64,000 nt of DNA from an uncultured Oscillospiraceae bacterium (GTDB taxonomy: Bacteria > Bacillota > Clostridia > Oscillospirales > Oscillospiraceae), in contig CAAENU010000214.1 in NCBI GenBank assembly GCA_900757415.1, forward strand, positions 1 through 64,000. The letters run 5' to 3'. The notes below the pieces were generated by a model, which saw only the letters and a program-made list of their open reading frames with translations, ran no database searches and had not been told where the DNA came from. Both the position numbers and the translations under genes were made by a program. How positions within the stretch are numbered: the stretch's first letter is position 1; each line of letters starts with the position of its first letter. Below, piece after piece: positions 17,125 through 26,725 of the stretch.

Positions 17125-19272
17125 ATGAGAAAACTGATCAGTACGATTCTGGCACTGTGTATGGTGCTGGTGCTGCTGCCGGTAACGGCGGCGGCAGAAG
17201 ATGCCAGCTTGCCGGTGAACAAGTGGGACGTGAGTTTGGATGAGACATATTATTCCGAACTGGTCTACAAGGTTGATAAAGATGCTATCGAAATTTATGC
17301 AAAGGGAGCAAACCAGGTCTATGAGCTGACCGGCACCACCAACAGGCCGATTCGGCTCTGGGGTGGAAATAGAGAGAGTGAATCCGGAACGATTTATCTG
17401 CGCCTCAATAACGCGGAAATCAATGGCGGGATTGTGGTTGTGAACAGTCCTGTAAAGCTGGTCATCGAAGTGGTGGATGGCACGACCAATGCAATTGCTT
17501 CTCTTGAGCCCAACGATCTCACCATCACTGGCAAGGGCACATTGAATGCTACTAAGCTGTGTGTCCAACAGAAGACCAGCTATATGCCCAGCAAGCTGTA
17601 TATCAAGGATACCACCATCGTGGTCAATGAACCTGCTTCTGCTCGCCGCACCAGCGAGTGGAACGGCGAGTGCGTGCTGGATGGCGGCGCCAATGTTACC
17701 TATATCAGCAACAGTGACTATTCACCGCTGTAAGTTGGCGTAAAGAACGGCGATCCCACCCATTCCCTGACGATGAAGGGTGATTCCAAGCTCTATTGTT
17801 TGCAGGGAGTTGAGACTTCCGCCTACTCCGTCAACGGCCTGGAAATCTTTAACGATGCTTCCATCACGCTGCAGGACAATGCCTATCTGGAGGCTGAGGG
17901 CCGCGATAGCACTGGCTCTCATACAGGATGTGGCGTAGTTAGCGAGGGCAGTATCACCGTAAAGGGCAACGCCGCCATCAAGGCTACCGCCTATGATGTG
18001 GCAGTTTCCACTTGGGGTAATGTCAAAGTGGACGGCGGCAAGATCATTGCCAAGAGCGCAAACAGCAACGGCATTTACGCTGACGGCGTAATCAGCATCA
18101 GCAACGGCGCCACAGTGGAGGCCGAGGGTCATTATCCTGCCGTCTTCGGTAATGGCGGCGTAACTATCACCAACAGTACCGTAAAGGCCGGCAGCGATGA
18201 TGATGTGGCAATCTTCTCTCGCGCCGACGTCACGATCAGGGACAGCGTGATCAAGGCTACATCTCCCGATAATCGCGATGGGATTCGTGCCAATGGTACC
18301 GCCACCATCACCGGCAGCTGGATCGAGACCTCCGGCAATGAGGAATTTACCGCCGGCAATGACAGCATTACCGACAGCGTGCTCTTCAACGGCAAGACCG
18401 GCAAGGTGATCGGCAACGCCACCCTGCCCGCCGATGCCGCCGTGGCGCAGGGCATGACGCTGGATATTCCCACCGGCACTACCCTGACCGTGCCCGAGGG
18501 TAAGACCCTGACCAACAACGGCACCGTCAAGCTGCTGGGCGACCTGTATCACTCCGGCAATGACACCACCAAGGGCGATCTGATCTGCAACAGCCACAGC
18601 GGCGGCACCGCCACCTGCACCGAGCCTGCCAAGTGCGATATCTGCCAGAAGCCCTATGGCGACAAGGATTCCACTAACCATGTCGGCCTGAAGCACACCG
18701 ACGCCAAGGATGCCACGCTGGCGGAAGCAGGCAACATCGAATACTGGTACTGCGAGGACTGCGGCAAGTACTTCTCTGACGCCAACGCCGCCAACGAGAT
18801 CACCCGCGAAAGCACCGTGATCCCCGCCCTCAAGGCTCCCGGCATCAAGCCTGCCGACGGCAAGGGCGTCTACACCAAGAACAGCGGCAAGGATCTGGTC
18901 TTTACCACTGAGAATATGCCCGAGGAGATCAAGGTCAAGGTGGGCAGCACCGTGCTGACCGAGGGTAAGGATTACACCGTCAGCAACGGCAGCATTGTCC
19001 TGAAGACCTCCTATCTGGAGTCTCTGGGTTATGGCAGCTACACGCTGGTGGTCACGGATGCCAACGGCGTTGAGCTGGCCCGCACCTCCTTCACCAAGAG
19101 CTTTACCGTCCGGCCGGCGCAGCAGCCTGCCCTGTCCGACGGCAAGACCGCTGCGTCCGGCAGCGGCGTGACCTCCGCCGGCACCGGCGACGCCGGCGTG
19201 GCGATGTACGCCGTCAGCGCAGTGCTGAGCCTGACTGGCAGCGCGTGGGTCGTGGGCAAGAAGCGCAAGTAA
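17125..19272 (+). pseudogene. Secreted beta-helix surface protein interrupted by an in-frame TAA
   Basis: One frame runs from ATG 17125 (GGAGGAG upstream) to TAA 19270-19272, broken only by a TAA at 17731-17733 (codon 203). The two halves are in the same frame and continue the same fold, so this is a nonsense change, not a frameshift. It has an N-terminal signal peptide (MRKLISTILALCMVLVLL), beta-helix-type repeats rich in Gly, Asn, Ile and Thr to about residue 480, then a CTEPAKCDICQKPYG and YWYCEDCGKYFSDA module common in clostridial surface proteins. A C-terminal TSAGTGDAG precedes a membrane helix and the tail KKRK, which resembles a degenerate cell-wall sorting signal. Without readthrough only a 202-residue secreted fragment would form. 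A sequencing error or phase-variable state cannot be excluded. Confidence 0.8.
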
Positions 19273-19294
19273 GTTCTTCGCCCCGCAATTACAT

Positions 19295-19329
19295 AAAAAA
19301 CGTCCCTGTCTCAGACAGGGACGTTTTTT
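19295..19329. terminator. Bidirectional terminator between converging genes
   Basis: A perfect 17-bp stem (19295-19311 with 19313-19329) from AAAAAACGTCCCTGTCT to its complement, ending in TTTTTT. It serves both the plus-strand surface gene and the end of the minus-strand acetogenesis cluster. Confidence 0.9.
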
Positions 19330-19377
19330 GTGTGCTCTTTTAAAATGCTTGGCGGCTTTTCGTCAGCCGCAGTGCGC

Positions 19378-20202
19378 TTACAGCCGGTAGACGGCGTTTT
19401 CCGTCACCAGCAGATCAAAGCGCCTGTCGTGGGCCTCCACCGGGATCTCCTCCGCCATCAGCTTTTCCCGGCACAGCAGCGCCGCCGCGCCGTGATAGCG
19501 GGCAAAGAAGCGGTCGTAATAGCCGCCGCCCTGCCCCAGCCGGTTCCCCTGCCTGTCGCAGGAAAGGCAGGGGGTGATGGTCAGCTCGATCTCCTCCGGG
19601 GTCAGCACGCCGCAGCCCTCCGCCGGCTCCAGTATCCCATAGGCGCCCGGCGCCAGCTGCTCCAGCGTTTCCACCCGGCACAGCGCCATGGAGTGCTCCG
19701 CGCCGCAGCGGGGCAGCACCAGCGTCTTACCCTCATCCAGTATGCGGCGCAGCAGCGCCATGGTGTCGATCTCCCGGGCGGTGCCCACATAAGCGAAGAT
19801 GGTGTGCGCCGCCGCATACTCGGGCAGCTCCGTTACCCGTTGGCAAATGGCCGCGGCGGCGCTGTCGCGGTATGTCTGGGGCAGAATGCGCTCCATGGTG
19901 CGTACTTTCCGGCGCAGCGCCTGCTTCTTTTCGGCGGTGGTGGTTTCCTGCGCCGCCCTTTCCGCCTTCTGGTGTCGGGCAATCTCCATCATCCGCTCAT
20001 ACATCTCATCGCCCACACATTTGCGGGCATACTGGCACCACTGCACGCAGCTGAGCGTGTCATTATAGGCCACAAAGCCGCACACATCGCATGTCACCTG
20101 TGTGTCGGTGGAAAAAATTTCAATGGTATTGCCGCAAACCGGGCATGTTTTTTCGTGGATCGTTGGTGTGCGGGGTTTTCCCTGGCAGCCATCCATGATC
20201 AT
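19378..20202 (-). CDS. Zinc-ribbon protein fused to 5-formyltetrahydrofolate cyclo-ligase
   Basis: A protein of 274 residues. Residues 1-85 form a Cys-rich module (CPVCG and CDVCG pairs near residues 20 and 39, then CVQWCQYARKCVGDEMYERMM). From about residue 90 follows a 5-formyl-THF cyclo-ligase domain with KKQALRRKVR, IDTMALLR, LVLPRCG and the hallmark GQGGGYYDRFF. The enzyme turns 5-formyl-THF into 5,10-methenyl-THF using ATP, returning an inhibitory folate by-product to the pathway. It is the last gene of the folate/acetogenesis cluster, 19 bases after the DUF1638-like gene. The job of the Cys-rich module is unknown; metal binding is likely. Confidence 0.85.
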   Translation of the reverse strand: MIMDGCQGKPRTPTIHEKTCPVCGNTIEIFSTDTQVTCDVCGFVAYNDTLSCVQWCQYARKCVGDEMYERMMEIARHQKAERAAQETTTAEKKQALRRKVRTMERILPQTYRDSAAAAICQRVTELPEYAAAHTIFAYVGTAREIDTMALLRRILDEGKTLVLPRCGAEHSMALCRVETLEQLAPGAYGILEPAEGCGVLTPEEIELTITPCLSCDRQGNRLGQGGGYYDRFFARYHGAAALLCREKLMAEEIPVEAHDRRFDLLVTENAVYRL

Positions 20203-20221
20203 ATATGCGTTCCTCCTGCCG

Positions 20222-20920
20222 TCAGTATAAGGGCCGCCGGGCGGTCTGTCCGTCCGGAAACAAGTCCTTTTCCGTCATAGTATGCCCCGCCTCCAGCACG
20301 GTAAACTGTTCCTGCCACCGACCGGACACCAGATTTTCCAGCACGCGGTTGCTGCCTGTCACATAGTCCAGGTCGCAGCGGATCAGGTCGGCGCATTGCT
20401 GCATTTCCGCCACAAAATCCTCGGCGTAGCAGTCGTATGCGCCGGTGTCGATCATGTCGGCGTGGGAATAACCCTCCATGAATCCGCCGAAGATGGAGGT
20501 GCCGATCTCCATGCCGTAGCGGCGGCAGATCTCATCCTTGAACGCCGCCACCGAGTGCGCGCCCCGGTCACAGTCCCGAAAATAGATGTGGCCGGGCTGC
20601 TTGGCGTCGGGATGGAGATGGTCGTCCGTTTGCAGCAGCATGGTCACGCAGTCGTCCATCCTGGGCAGCACCGTGCGGCATCTGAGCGTTACACCTTCCC
20701 ACACGCCGCCGCAGCTGCACACGCAGGACAGCACCGTGGTGATATGCTCCGGCAGCTCCTCCATGGTGCGCAGCAGCGTCTCGTGCATCACCGCCGGCTC
20801 CTTGTGGTTTTCCCAGCTCAGCTCCTGCACGGGAAAGTCCGTGCCCATTTTCTGCTGCGCCGCGTCCAGATGCCGCCGTACCGAGGCGCAGCACAGGATC
20901 AGCGTATCCGATTTGTCCAA
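20222..20920 (-). CDS. DUF1638-like protein
   Basis: A protein of 232 residues. The features VLSCVCSCGGVWEG, LPRMDDCVTMLLQ and GHIYFRDCDRG match my memory of DUF1638, a family often found next to corrinoid methyltransferase genes. It starts at TTG (20920), with GGAGG 9 bases upstream; no better ATG is in frame. It lies between the formate channel and the cyclo-ligase, so a role in one-carbon or corrinoid chemistry is inferred. Several conserved Cys could bind metal. No enzymatic function is assigned. Confidence 0.6.
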   Translation of the reverse strand: MDKSDTLILCCASVRRHLDAAQQKMGTDFPVQELSWENHKEPAVMHETLLRTMEELPEHITTVLSCVCSCGGVWEGVTLRCRTVLPRMDDCVTMLLQTDDHLHPDAKQPGHIYFRDCDRGAHSVAAFKDEICRRYGMEIGTSIFGGFMEGYSHADMIDTGAYDCYAEDFVAEMQQCADLIRCDLDYVTGSNRVLENLVSGRWQEQFTVLEAGHTMTEKDLFPDGQTARRPLY

Positions 20921-20953
20921 GGAACCATGCCTCCTTCTCAGATCCGTTTCAAG

Positions 20954-20984
20954 TCATAACCTCCGGCTCTGCCGGAGGTTATGA
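20954..20984 (-). other. Intergenic hairpin between the formate channel and the DUF1638-like gene
   Basis: A 14-bp stem (TCATAACCTCCGGC with GCCGGAGGTTATGA) with a 3-base loop. There is no T run on the minus strand, so it may be an RNA-processing or stability hairpin within the operon rather than a terminator. Confidence 0.5.
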
Positions 20985-20994
20985 TGATCATTTG

Positions 20995-21813
20995 TTATTT
21001 TGTCTTCCGCAAAAAGCCGAACCACATGGTAAAGCCTACGAACAATCCGCCCAGAATGTTGCCCAGCGTCACGGGCAGCATGTTGCCCAGGAAGTAGTTG
21101 CCCCATGTCAGAGCGCTCAGATCCATACCCAGTGACTGAGCGGTTTCGGCATAGGCGCTCACCGTCTTGGCGAACAGGCCCATGGTGCAGTAGGTCATGT
21201 CGGCAATAGAGTGGTTAAAGCCGCAGGTGACGAAAAACATCACCGGCGCCCACGCGCCGATAAAGCGGCCGGCGGTATCCTTGGCACCCAGACTCAGCAG
21301 CACGCCGATGGTCACCAGTACGTTGCACAGAAAACCCATGAAGAACGCGTTCTGGAACGGCATGGTCATTTTGCCCAGCGCCACCTTCATGGCGTAGGTT
21401 GCCAACAGGTTGCCGCTGGCGGACAGCCATCCGAACTTGGCGCACAGCACTGCCACCAGCAGGGAGCCGATGAAGTTGCCGATGTACACAAACAACCAGT
21501 TCTTCAGCATGGCGCTCACGCGCACCTTCTTCTCCAGCACGCTGATGCAGATCAGCGTATTGCCGGTGAACAGCTCCGCGCCGATCAGGATCACCATGCC
21601 CAGACCGAAGGCGAACAGCAGTCCGGAAATGGCCCGGATGGTGCTGTTATTATCCAATCCGTAGCTGGCCATATTGGTTACGCAGGAGGGGAACGCGATC
21701 AGCATACCGGCCAGTACACCCAGCAGCAGCATTTTGCTGATGGGCAGACTGCTCTTTTTTACGCCGGCTTCAGCATAGTTGGCCGCGATCTCGGCAGGAG
21801 AAAACAGATTCAT
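20995..21813 (-). CDS. focA: Formate/nitrite-family channel (formate import)
   Basis: A protein of 272 residues with six membrane segments. The FNT signatures are present: GLLFAFGLGMVILIGAELFTGN (shown here as GAELFTGN), FIGSLL, FFMGFLCNVLVT and CGFNHSIADM. FNT channels pass formate, nitrite or hydrosulfide. Position 13 bases after folD and in one operon with fhs makes formate the likely substrate, feeding the methyl branch. AGGAGG lies before the ATG at 21813. Confidence 0.9.
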   Translation of the reverse strand: MNLFSPAEIAANYAEAGVKKSSLPISKMLLLGVLAGMLIAFPSCVTNMASYGLDNNSTIRAISGLLFAFGLGMVILIGAELFTGNTLICISVLEKKVRVSAMLKNWLFVYIGNFIGSLLVAVLCAKFGWLSASGNLLATYAMKVALGKMTMPFQNAFFMGFLCNVLVTIGVLLSLGAKDTAGRFIGAWAPVMFFVTCGFNHSIADMTYCTMGLFAKTVSAYAETAQSLGMDLSALTWGNYFLGNMLPVTLGNILGGLFVGFTMWFGFLRKTK

Positions 21814-21825
21814 GCTCAGCCCTCC

Positions 21826-22704
21826 TTACGCCAGTGTGCGTTCGGCAGCCTCCACCACATGGCCGATCAGCACGGATGTGGTCACGGCGCCCACGCCGCC
21901 GGGAACGGGGGTGATGGCCTCCACGATAGGTTCTACCTCGGCGAATACGGCGTCGCCCGCCATGCCGCCCTTGCCCTTGGAGGTCACCTTGTCGGGATCC
22001 CAGTTCATGGATACGTCGATCACAATCTGACCGGGACGGACATAGTCCTTGGTCAGGCTCTTCAGTACGCCTGCTGCGGATACCAGAATATCCGCCTCGC
22101 GAGCCACGGCCTGCACATCCTTGGTTTTGGTGTGGCACACGGTGACGGTGGCGTTCTTACCCAACAGCATCATGGCGGCAGGCTTGCCCACTACCAGCGA
22201 GCGGCCGATGACGACGGCCTTCTTGCCGGTGCAGTCAATGCCGTAGTAGTCCAGAATTTCCATGCAGGCCTGAGGCGTGCAGGGGGCGAAACCCAGCTTC
22301 TTGCCCATAAACACGCCGGCATTGGACAGGTCGGTCATGGAGTCGATATCCTTTCGGGCATCCAGATGGTTGCAAATTTCGTCCTGATCCGCCTTCAGGT
22401 GCTTGGGCAGGGGGCGGAACAGCAGGCAGCCATGGATGCTGTCGTCGGCGTTGACGGCCTCGATCTGGTCGATCAGCGCCTCCTTGGTCACATCCTCCGG
22501 CAGCAGGAACTTCACCACATCAACGCCAATCAGCTCGGCGCGGGAGGTGGCACCCTTCTCATAGGACAGGTCAGAGGGGTTTTCGCCGCAGCGGACGATG
22601 GCCAGCTTCGGCGTTACGCCCTTTTCCTTCAGTGCCGCTACCCGCTGCTGCAGGCGTTCGTTCATGGCGGCGGTCACTTCTTTACCCAGTAATTGCTTTG
22701 CCAT
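21826..22704 (-). CDS. folD: Methylene-THF dehydrogenase/methenyl-THF cyclohydrolase
   Basis: A protein of 292 residues. Family features include LSYEKGATSRAELIGV, GCLLFRPLP, a CTPQACMEILDYY segment, the Rossmann motif VVIGRSLVVGKPAAMML and PGGVGAVTTSVLIGH. It interconverts methenyl- and methylene-THF with NAD(P) and also has the cyclohydrolase fold. It lies 14 bases after fchA, so cyclohydrolase activity is doubly encoded. GGGAGG upstream supports the start at 22704. Confidence 0.95.
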   Translation of the reverse strand: MAKQLLGKEVTAAMNERLQQRVAALKEKGVTPKLAIVRCGENPSDLSYEKGATSRAELIGVDVVKFLLPEDVTKEALIDQIEAVNADDSIHGCLLFRPLPKHLKADQDEICNHLDARKDIDSMTDLSNAGVFMGKKLGFAPCTPQACMEILDYYGIDCTGKKAVVIGRSLVVGKPAAMMLLGKNATVTVCHTKTKDVQAVAREADILVSAAGVLKSLTKDYVRPGQIVIDVSMNWDPDKVTSKGKGGMAGDAVFAEVEPIVEAITPVPGGVGAVTTSVLIGHVVEAAERTLA

Positions 22705-22718
22705 ATTCGTTTCCTCCC

Positions 22719-23339
22719 TTATTTGAAGAAGCCGGCCTTAACGGTCTCAAAAATGCCGTCGGCCTTTTTGCCGTATACATCCAGCATGTTCAGGCACTTG
22801 GCGTTCATCTCTTCCGCCACGGTGCGGTTTTGCAGCGTCTTGGTGTTGATGAACACGTTCAGCGATGCCGCCTGCAATGCCGCCTTCACAATGGCGGCGC
22901 CGCAGCCTGCGTCGGACACTGCCAGACGGGAGCCCTTCTCGGCGAACACGGCGATGGCGTCGATGGCCTCGCAGCACAGCTCCATGATGTGCATGGGAAC
23001 CCGGCATGCGGTGATGGTGGCCTCCTCCATGATGCGGGGCCGGTCGGGATCGTCCTTGGGGATGCCGTAGGCGTTGGCCAGCGGGATAAAGCCCTCGGCG
23101 TCGGCGGGTACCTGATCCAGCAGCTCGGTCTGAAGGGCGTCGCACTTCTTCTGCAATGCGATGATCTCCGCCTCCACGTCGGCGTATTTCTTCTTGCCCA
23201 CGGTCAGGGAGCCAACCATGTTGCCCAGCGCTGTACCGATGGCGGCCACCAGCGCGGAAGCACCGCCGCCGCCGGGAGCCGGCTCGTTGGAAGCCAGAAC
23301 CGTGACAAATTCACGGCAGGATTTGGTGGTATAATCCAT
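22719..23339 (-). CDS. fchA: Methenyl-THF cyclohydrolase/formimino-THF cyclodeaminase
   Basis: A protein of 206 residues, all-helical, with the family segments APGGGGASALVAAIGTALGNMV near residue 20 (20 residues shown in part) and AYGIPKDDPDRP. In acetogens FchA supplies the methenyl-THF cyclohydrolase step after formyl-THF ligase. The start at 23339 has AGGAGAG upstream. It is clustered with folD and the formate channel. Confidence 0.9.
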   Translation of the reverse strand: MDYTTKSCREFVTVLASNEPAPGGGGASALVAAIGTALGNMVGSLTVGKKKYADVEAEIIALQKKCDALQTELLDQVPADAEGFIPLANAYGIPKDDPDRPRIMEEATITACRVPMHIMELCCEAIDAIAVFAEKGSRLAVSDAGCGAAIVKAALQAASLNVFINTKTLQNRTVAEEMNAKCLNMLDVYGKKADGIFETVKAGFFK

Positions 23340-23362
23340 AGTTCTCTCCTCGTTTTCTCAAA

Positions 23363-23695
23363 TCAATCTGTCAAAAAGAGCAGTTTGCTTTTTTCCTTGC
23401 CCGTCACATCGCCCGCCGCGGCAAACAGCCGTACCTCCTCCGCGCCTGCCATCGCCTGTGCCCAGCCTTCCGGCAGACGGAAGTACAGGTGCTCGTGTCC
23501 ATGACCCGGCAGCGGCTGTGCCCGGCTGTACAGCGGCACCGTTTGCTCTCCGTCGTCGCCGTAGATGGTGATTTCCGGGCACAGGGGCGTATCGGTGTGG
23601 TTGCTGGCAATCAGCAGGATGTTCAGGCTGTCCCGCCTGGTCAGCGTGGTGCGGGCGGGATCAAAATAATCGATGGTAACGTCTTCCTTCATCAT
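23363..23695 (-). CDS. Small protein of unknown function in the acetogenesis cluster
   Basis: A reading frame of 110 residues from ATG 23695 (MMKEDVTIDYFDPARTTL) to 23363, ending FLTD. The alternation of strand-like stretches (LNILLIASNHTDT, EITIYGDDGEQTVPLY, EHLYFRLPEG, VRLFAAAGD) suggests a beta-sandwich. I do not recognise the family. The frame could extend to 23731, but that would lie in a terminator-like hairpin. No clear ribosome site precedes either start, so translation is less certain than for its neighbours. It is 23 bases before fchA. Confidence 0.5.
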   Translation of the reverse strand: MMKEDVTIDYFDPARTTLTRRDSLNILLIASNHTDTPLCPEITIYGDDGEQTVPLYSRAQPLPGHGHEHLYFRLPEGWAQAMAGAEEVRLFAAAGDVTGKEKSKLLFLTD

Positions 23696-23711
23696 GCAGG
23701 TAGCTGACGGG

Positions 23712-23743
23712 AAAAGCTCCGGCGGCTTCAAGCCGCCGGAGCT
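23712..23743 (-). terminator. Terminator-like hairpin before the small unknown gene
   Basis: AAAGCTCCGGCGGCTT pairs with its complement across a 2-3 base loop; TTTTCCC follows on the minus strand. It may reduce transcription from fhs into the fchA-folD part. Confidence 0.6.
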
Positions 23744-23901
23744 TTCTTGTGTTTAAGTATCCGAAAATAGCCTTAATGCGTTCTGAAAAGCCTCGCAGAG
23801 TTCACATCCGCGCCGTGGAGCGAGGAAGAGCAAGTGCAAAAGGCGCGCAATCAGACCGCAAACCCTTCCGGGCATGAAATCGAAGATTTCATGCCGGTTT
23901 T
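23744..23901. other. Non-coding stretch between fhs and the small unknown gene, with a hairpin
   Basis: A stem GGCATGAAATC (23871-23881) with GATTTCATGCC (23885-23895) is followed by GGTTTTTT on the plus strand. The rest (GCGAGGAAGAG, GCAAAAGGCGCGC) reads like an intergenic repeat module, but a second copy is not present in this window. Confidence 0.4.
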
Positions 23902-25710
23902 TTAGAACAGGCCGCTGACCTTGCCGGTCTCGGTGTCCACATCGATGCGGCGGTAGGCGGGGTTGGCCGCGGTGCCGGGCATCATGGAGATGGTGCCGGC
24001 CATGGGGCACAGGAACTTGGCGCCGCCATACTCCAGAATGTCGCGGATCGCCAGACGCCAGCCGGTGGGAACGCCCTTCTTGTTGGGATCGTCGGACAGG
24101 GAGAGATGGGTCTTGACCATCATGGTGCAGTAATCGGCGTACTTGGGGTCGGACTCGAAACGCTCCGCCTTCTGAACGGCCAGAGGTGCCCAATCCACGC
24201 CGTCGGCGCCGTAGACCTCCTTGGCGATCAGCTCGACGCGCTGACGCAGAGGCATGTCGAGGTCGTACAGGAACTTGACGTTGACCGGCTCCTCGCAGGC
24301 TTCCACCACCGTCTTGGCCAGCTCGATGGCGCCCTCGCCGCCGAAACGCCAATGGTTGGACTCGGCGCAGCGGACGCCGCGCTCCTTGCACAGCTTCTTC
24401 AGCAGGGCGATCTCGGCATCGGTATCGGTGTAGAAGCGGTTGATGCAGACCACGGGATTGATGCCGGACTTCTTGATGGTGTTCACATGGTGGAACAGGT
24501 TGCAGGTACCCTTCTCCAGCAGTTCCAGATTCTCCTCGGTATATTCCTTGGGCAGGGGAGCGCCGGGGGTGACCTTCGGGCCGCCGCCGTGCATCTTCAG
24601 TGCGCGGACGGTAGCCACCAGCACGGAGACATTGGGGGTCAGGCCGCTCAGGCGGGTCTTTACGTTCCAGAACTTTTCGAAGCCGATATCGGCGGCGAAG
24701 CCAGACTCGGTGACATGGTAATCAAACAGCTTCAGTGCCAGACGGTCGGCGATGACAGAAGACTGGCCGATGGCGATGTTGGCAAAGGGACCGGCATGGA
24801 CCAGAACAGGCTGGTGCTCCACGGAGTAGCACATGGTGGGGTTGATGGTGTTGCGCATCCATGCGGTCATGGCGCCGGCAACCTCCAGGTCCTCGCAGGT
24901 AACGGGTTCGCCGCTGCGGGAGTAGGCCACCACGATCTTGCCGATACGCTCGCGCAGATCCTTCAGGTCGCGAGCCACGGCCAGAATAGCCATCAGCTCA
25001 CTGCCCACGGCGATGCCGAACTTGGATTCCATCATAAAGCCGTCCAGACGGCCGCCGATGCCGATGATGATGTTGCGCAGACCCTGTGCGCAGAAGTCCA
25101 TGACCCAACCCATCTCAATGCGCTTGGGGTCGATGTCCAGACGCTTCAGGCCCTTCTTGGCCAGCCACTCATCATCGTTGTTGCGCTCATGCTGCATGCG
25201 GGCGTTCAGCGCCACCATAGCCAGATTGTGGGCGTTCATGATGTCGTTGATATCGCCGGTCAGGCCCAGAGAGAACTCGGTCATGGGCATCAGCAGGGCG
25301 TTGCCGCCGCCGGCTGCGGTACCCTTCACGTTCATGGTGGGGCCGCCGGAGGGCTGACGCAGGGCGCCGCCCACGTTCAGACCCAGCTTGCCCAAACCTT
25401 CGATCAGGCCCAGAGAAACTGTGGACTTACCCTCGCCGAAAGGCGTGGGGGTAATGGCGGTGACCTCAATGAACTTGCCGTCGGGTTTGTCCTTCAGGCG
25501 CTTCATCACCTTGATGAAGTCGATTTTGGGGGTCTTGCCATAGGGGATCATCTCCTCGGGCAGCAGGCCAAGCTTCTCGCGGAAATACTCCACGGAGGGC
25601 AGCGCCTTTTCTGCTTCTTCGGCGATCTGCCAATCCTTATAGATCGTCGGATCCAGCGTCACGCGGCCATTGGCGTCCACATACTTGCCGTCTTTGAATT
25701 CGATTGCCAT
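23902..25710 (-). CDS. fhs: Formate-tetrahydrofolate ligase
   Basis: A protein of 602 residues, somewhat longer than the usual roughly 556. The ATP loop TPFGEGKST is near residue 93, and [20 protein letters not shown] and [15 protein letters not shown] segments are highly conserved. It activates formate with ATP and THF to 10-formyl-THF, the entry step of the methyl branch. The start MAIEFKDG at 25710 is fixed by AAGGAGG 8-10 bases upstream; the longer frame to 25869 would overlap the neighbouring gene. It has a tail of extra N-terminal residues relative to classical enzymes. Confidence 0.97.
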   Translation of the reverse strand: MAIEFKDGKYVDANGRVTLDPTIYKDWQIAEEAEKALPSVEYFREKLGLLPEEMIPYGKTPKIDFIKVMKRLKDKPDGKFIEVTAITPTPFGEGKSTVSLGLIEGLGKLGLNVGGALRQPSGGPTMNVKGTAAGGGNALLMPMTEFSLGLTGDINDIMNAHNLAMVALNARMQHERNNDDEWLAKKGLKRLDIDPKRIEMGWVMDFCAQGLRNIIIGIGGRLDGFMMESKFGIAVGSELMAILAVARDLKDLRERIGKIVVAYSRSGEPVTCEDLEVAGAMTAWMRNTINPTMCYSVEHQPVLVHAGPFANIAIGQSSVIADRLALKLFDYHVTESGFAADIGFEKFWNVKTRLSGLTPNVSVLVATVRALKMHGGGPKVTPGAPLPKEYTEENLELLEKGTCNLFHHVNTIKKSGINPVVCINRFYTDTDAEIALLKKLCKERGVRCAESNHWRFGGEGAIELAKTVVEACEEPVNVKFLYDLDMPLRQRVELIAKEVYGADGVDWAPLAVQKAERFESDPKYADYCTMMVKTHLSLSDDPNKKGVPTGWRLAIRDILEYGGAKFLCPMAGTISMMPGTAANPAYRRIDVDTETGKVSGLF

Positions 25711-25777
25711 AGGGTTTTCCTCCTTATTATCCTCAGGTTGCCCTGAATGTTTCTCTTCGGCGTCCTCGCGCCGTTGA

Positions 25778-26719
25778 TCACTCTTTGATATGTGCGCTGC
25801 GGCGCACCAGATCGGTTGCCTTGTCCCGCAGCAGCTGCTGGCGCACCACGGTCTGGAACCCGTTGTCAAAATAGGGTTTCAGATCCTCCGGGCGCATGTT
25901 GTTGTCGGCGCAGATCTTGCCGAAAGCTGCATCCATCTCCTCCTCGGTGACAGAAAGACCCTCCAATTCAGCGATCTTTTCCACCGCCTTCTGGGTGCGG
26001 AACGCCTCCAGCGCATCGGGCCGCATGTCCTCGCGCAGCTTTTTCTCATCGCTGCCGGTAAACTGGCAGTAAGCCTCCAGCGTCAGTCCCTTCTGGGCCA
26101 GCTGGGCGGTCAATGTTTCCATCTGCGCCTCCACCATCCGGTCCAGCTCCTCGTCCGTAGGCTGCTCCTCCACCGTGGCGGCCACCTGATGCATCAGCTG
26201 CCAGCGCAGCTCCTGCTCAGCCTGCTCATTGCGGTAATCCTGCAGGGCCTTGCCCATCGTCTCGCGCATCTGCGCCATGCTTTCGCACCGGCCAACCTCT
26301 TTGGCAAAGGTGTCATCCAGTTCATAGGCGGCGTGGCTGCGGATCTCATGGACGTGGCAGCGGAATTCAGCCGCCTTGCCTGCCAGCTCCGGGGCGTGAT
26401 ACTCGGTGGGGAACGTGACCGTTACGGTCACATCGTCTCCGATGTTGGCGCCCACCAGCTGTTCTTCAAAGCCGGGGATAAACATACCGCTGCCCAGTGT
26501 CAGCGTCTGCTTTTCGGCGGTGCCGCCGGGGAACTGCACGCCCTCGGAATAGCCGGCATAATCCAGCACCAGTTCATCGCCCAGCGCGGCGGCACGGCCC
26601 TCCACCGGAATGATCCGGGGATTGGCCTGTAAAAGGCGCTGCATCTGGCGGTCGATATCCTCCGCCGTGATGGTCACATGCTCCAGCGTGCCCTCCAGAT
26701 TCAAATAGGTAAAGCTCAT
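25778..26719 (-). CDS. Trigger-factor-like FKBP peptidyl-prolyl isomerase
   Basis: A protein of 313 residues. The N-terminal ribosome-binding domain of trigger factor is missing; what is present is an FKBP-type isomerase domain ([52 protein letters not shown]) followed by the helical trigger-factor C-terminal chaperone arms. It sits inside the carbonyl-branch operon, 6 bases after DUF3786 and 67 bases before fhs. A chaperone or assembly role for a pathway enzyme is inferred from that position. The ATG at 26719 is preferred over the TTG 6 bases earlier because AAAGGAAT spacing fits. Confidence 0.8.
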   Translation of the reverse strand: MSFTYLNLEGTLEHVTITAEDIDRQMQRLLQANPRIIPVEGRAAALGDELVLDYAGYSEGVQFPGGTAEKQTLTLGSGMFIPGFEEQLVGANIGDDVTVTVTFPTEYHAPELAGKAAEFRCHVHEIRSHAAYELDDTFAKEVGRCESMAQMRETMGKALQDYRNEQAEQELRWQLMHQVAATVEEQPTDEELDRMVEAQMETLTAQLAQKGLTLEAYCQFTGSDEKKLREDMRPDALEAFRTQKAVEKIAELEGLSVTEEEMDAAFGKICADNNMRPEDLKPYFDNGFQTVVRQQLLRDKATDLVRRSAHIKE

Positions 26720-26725
26720 GGTCAA

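Noticed and set aside
17731..17773. Two separate genes on either side of the TAA in the surface-protein locus
   Set aside because: The halves are in the same frame, there is no ribosome site before the second half, and only the first has a signal peptide.
25710..25869. Longer fhs start giving a 655-residue protein
   Set aside because: It would overlap the isomerase gene and ignore the strong AAGGAGG site placed correctly before 25710.
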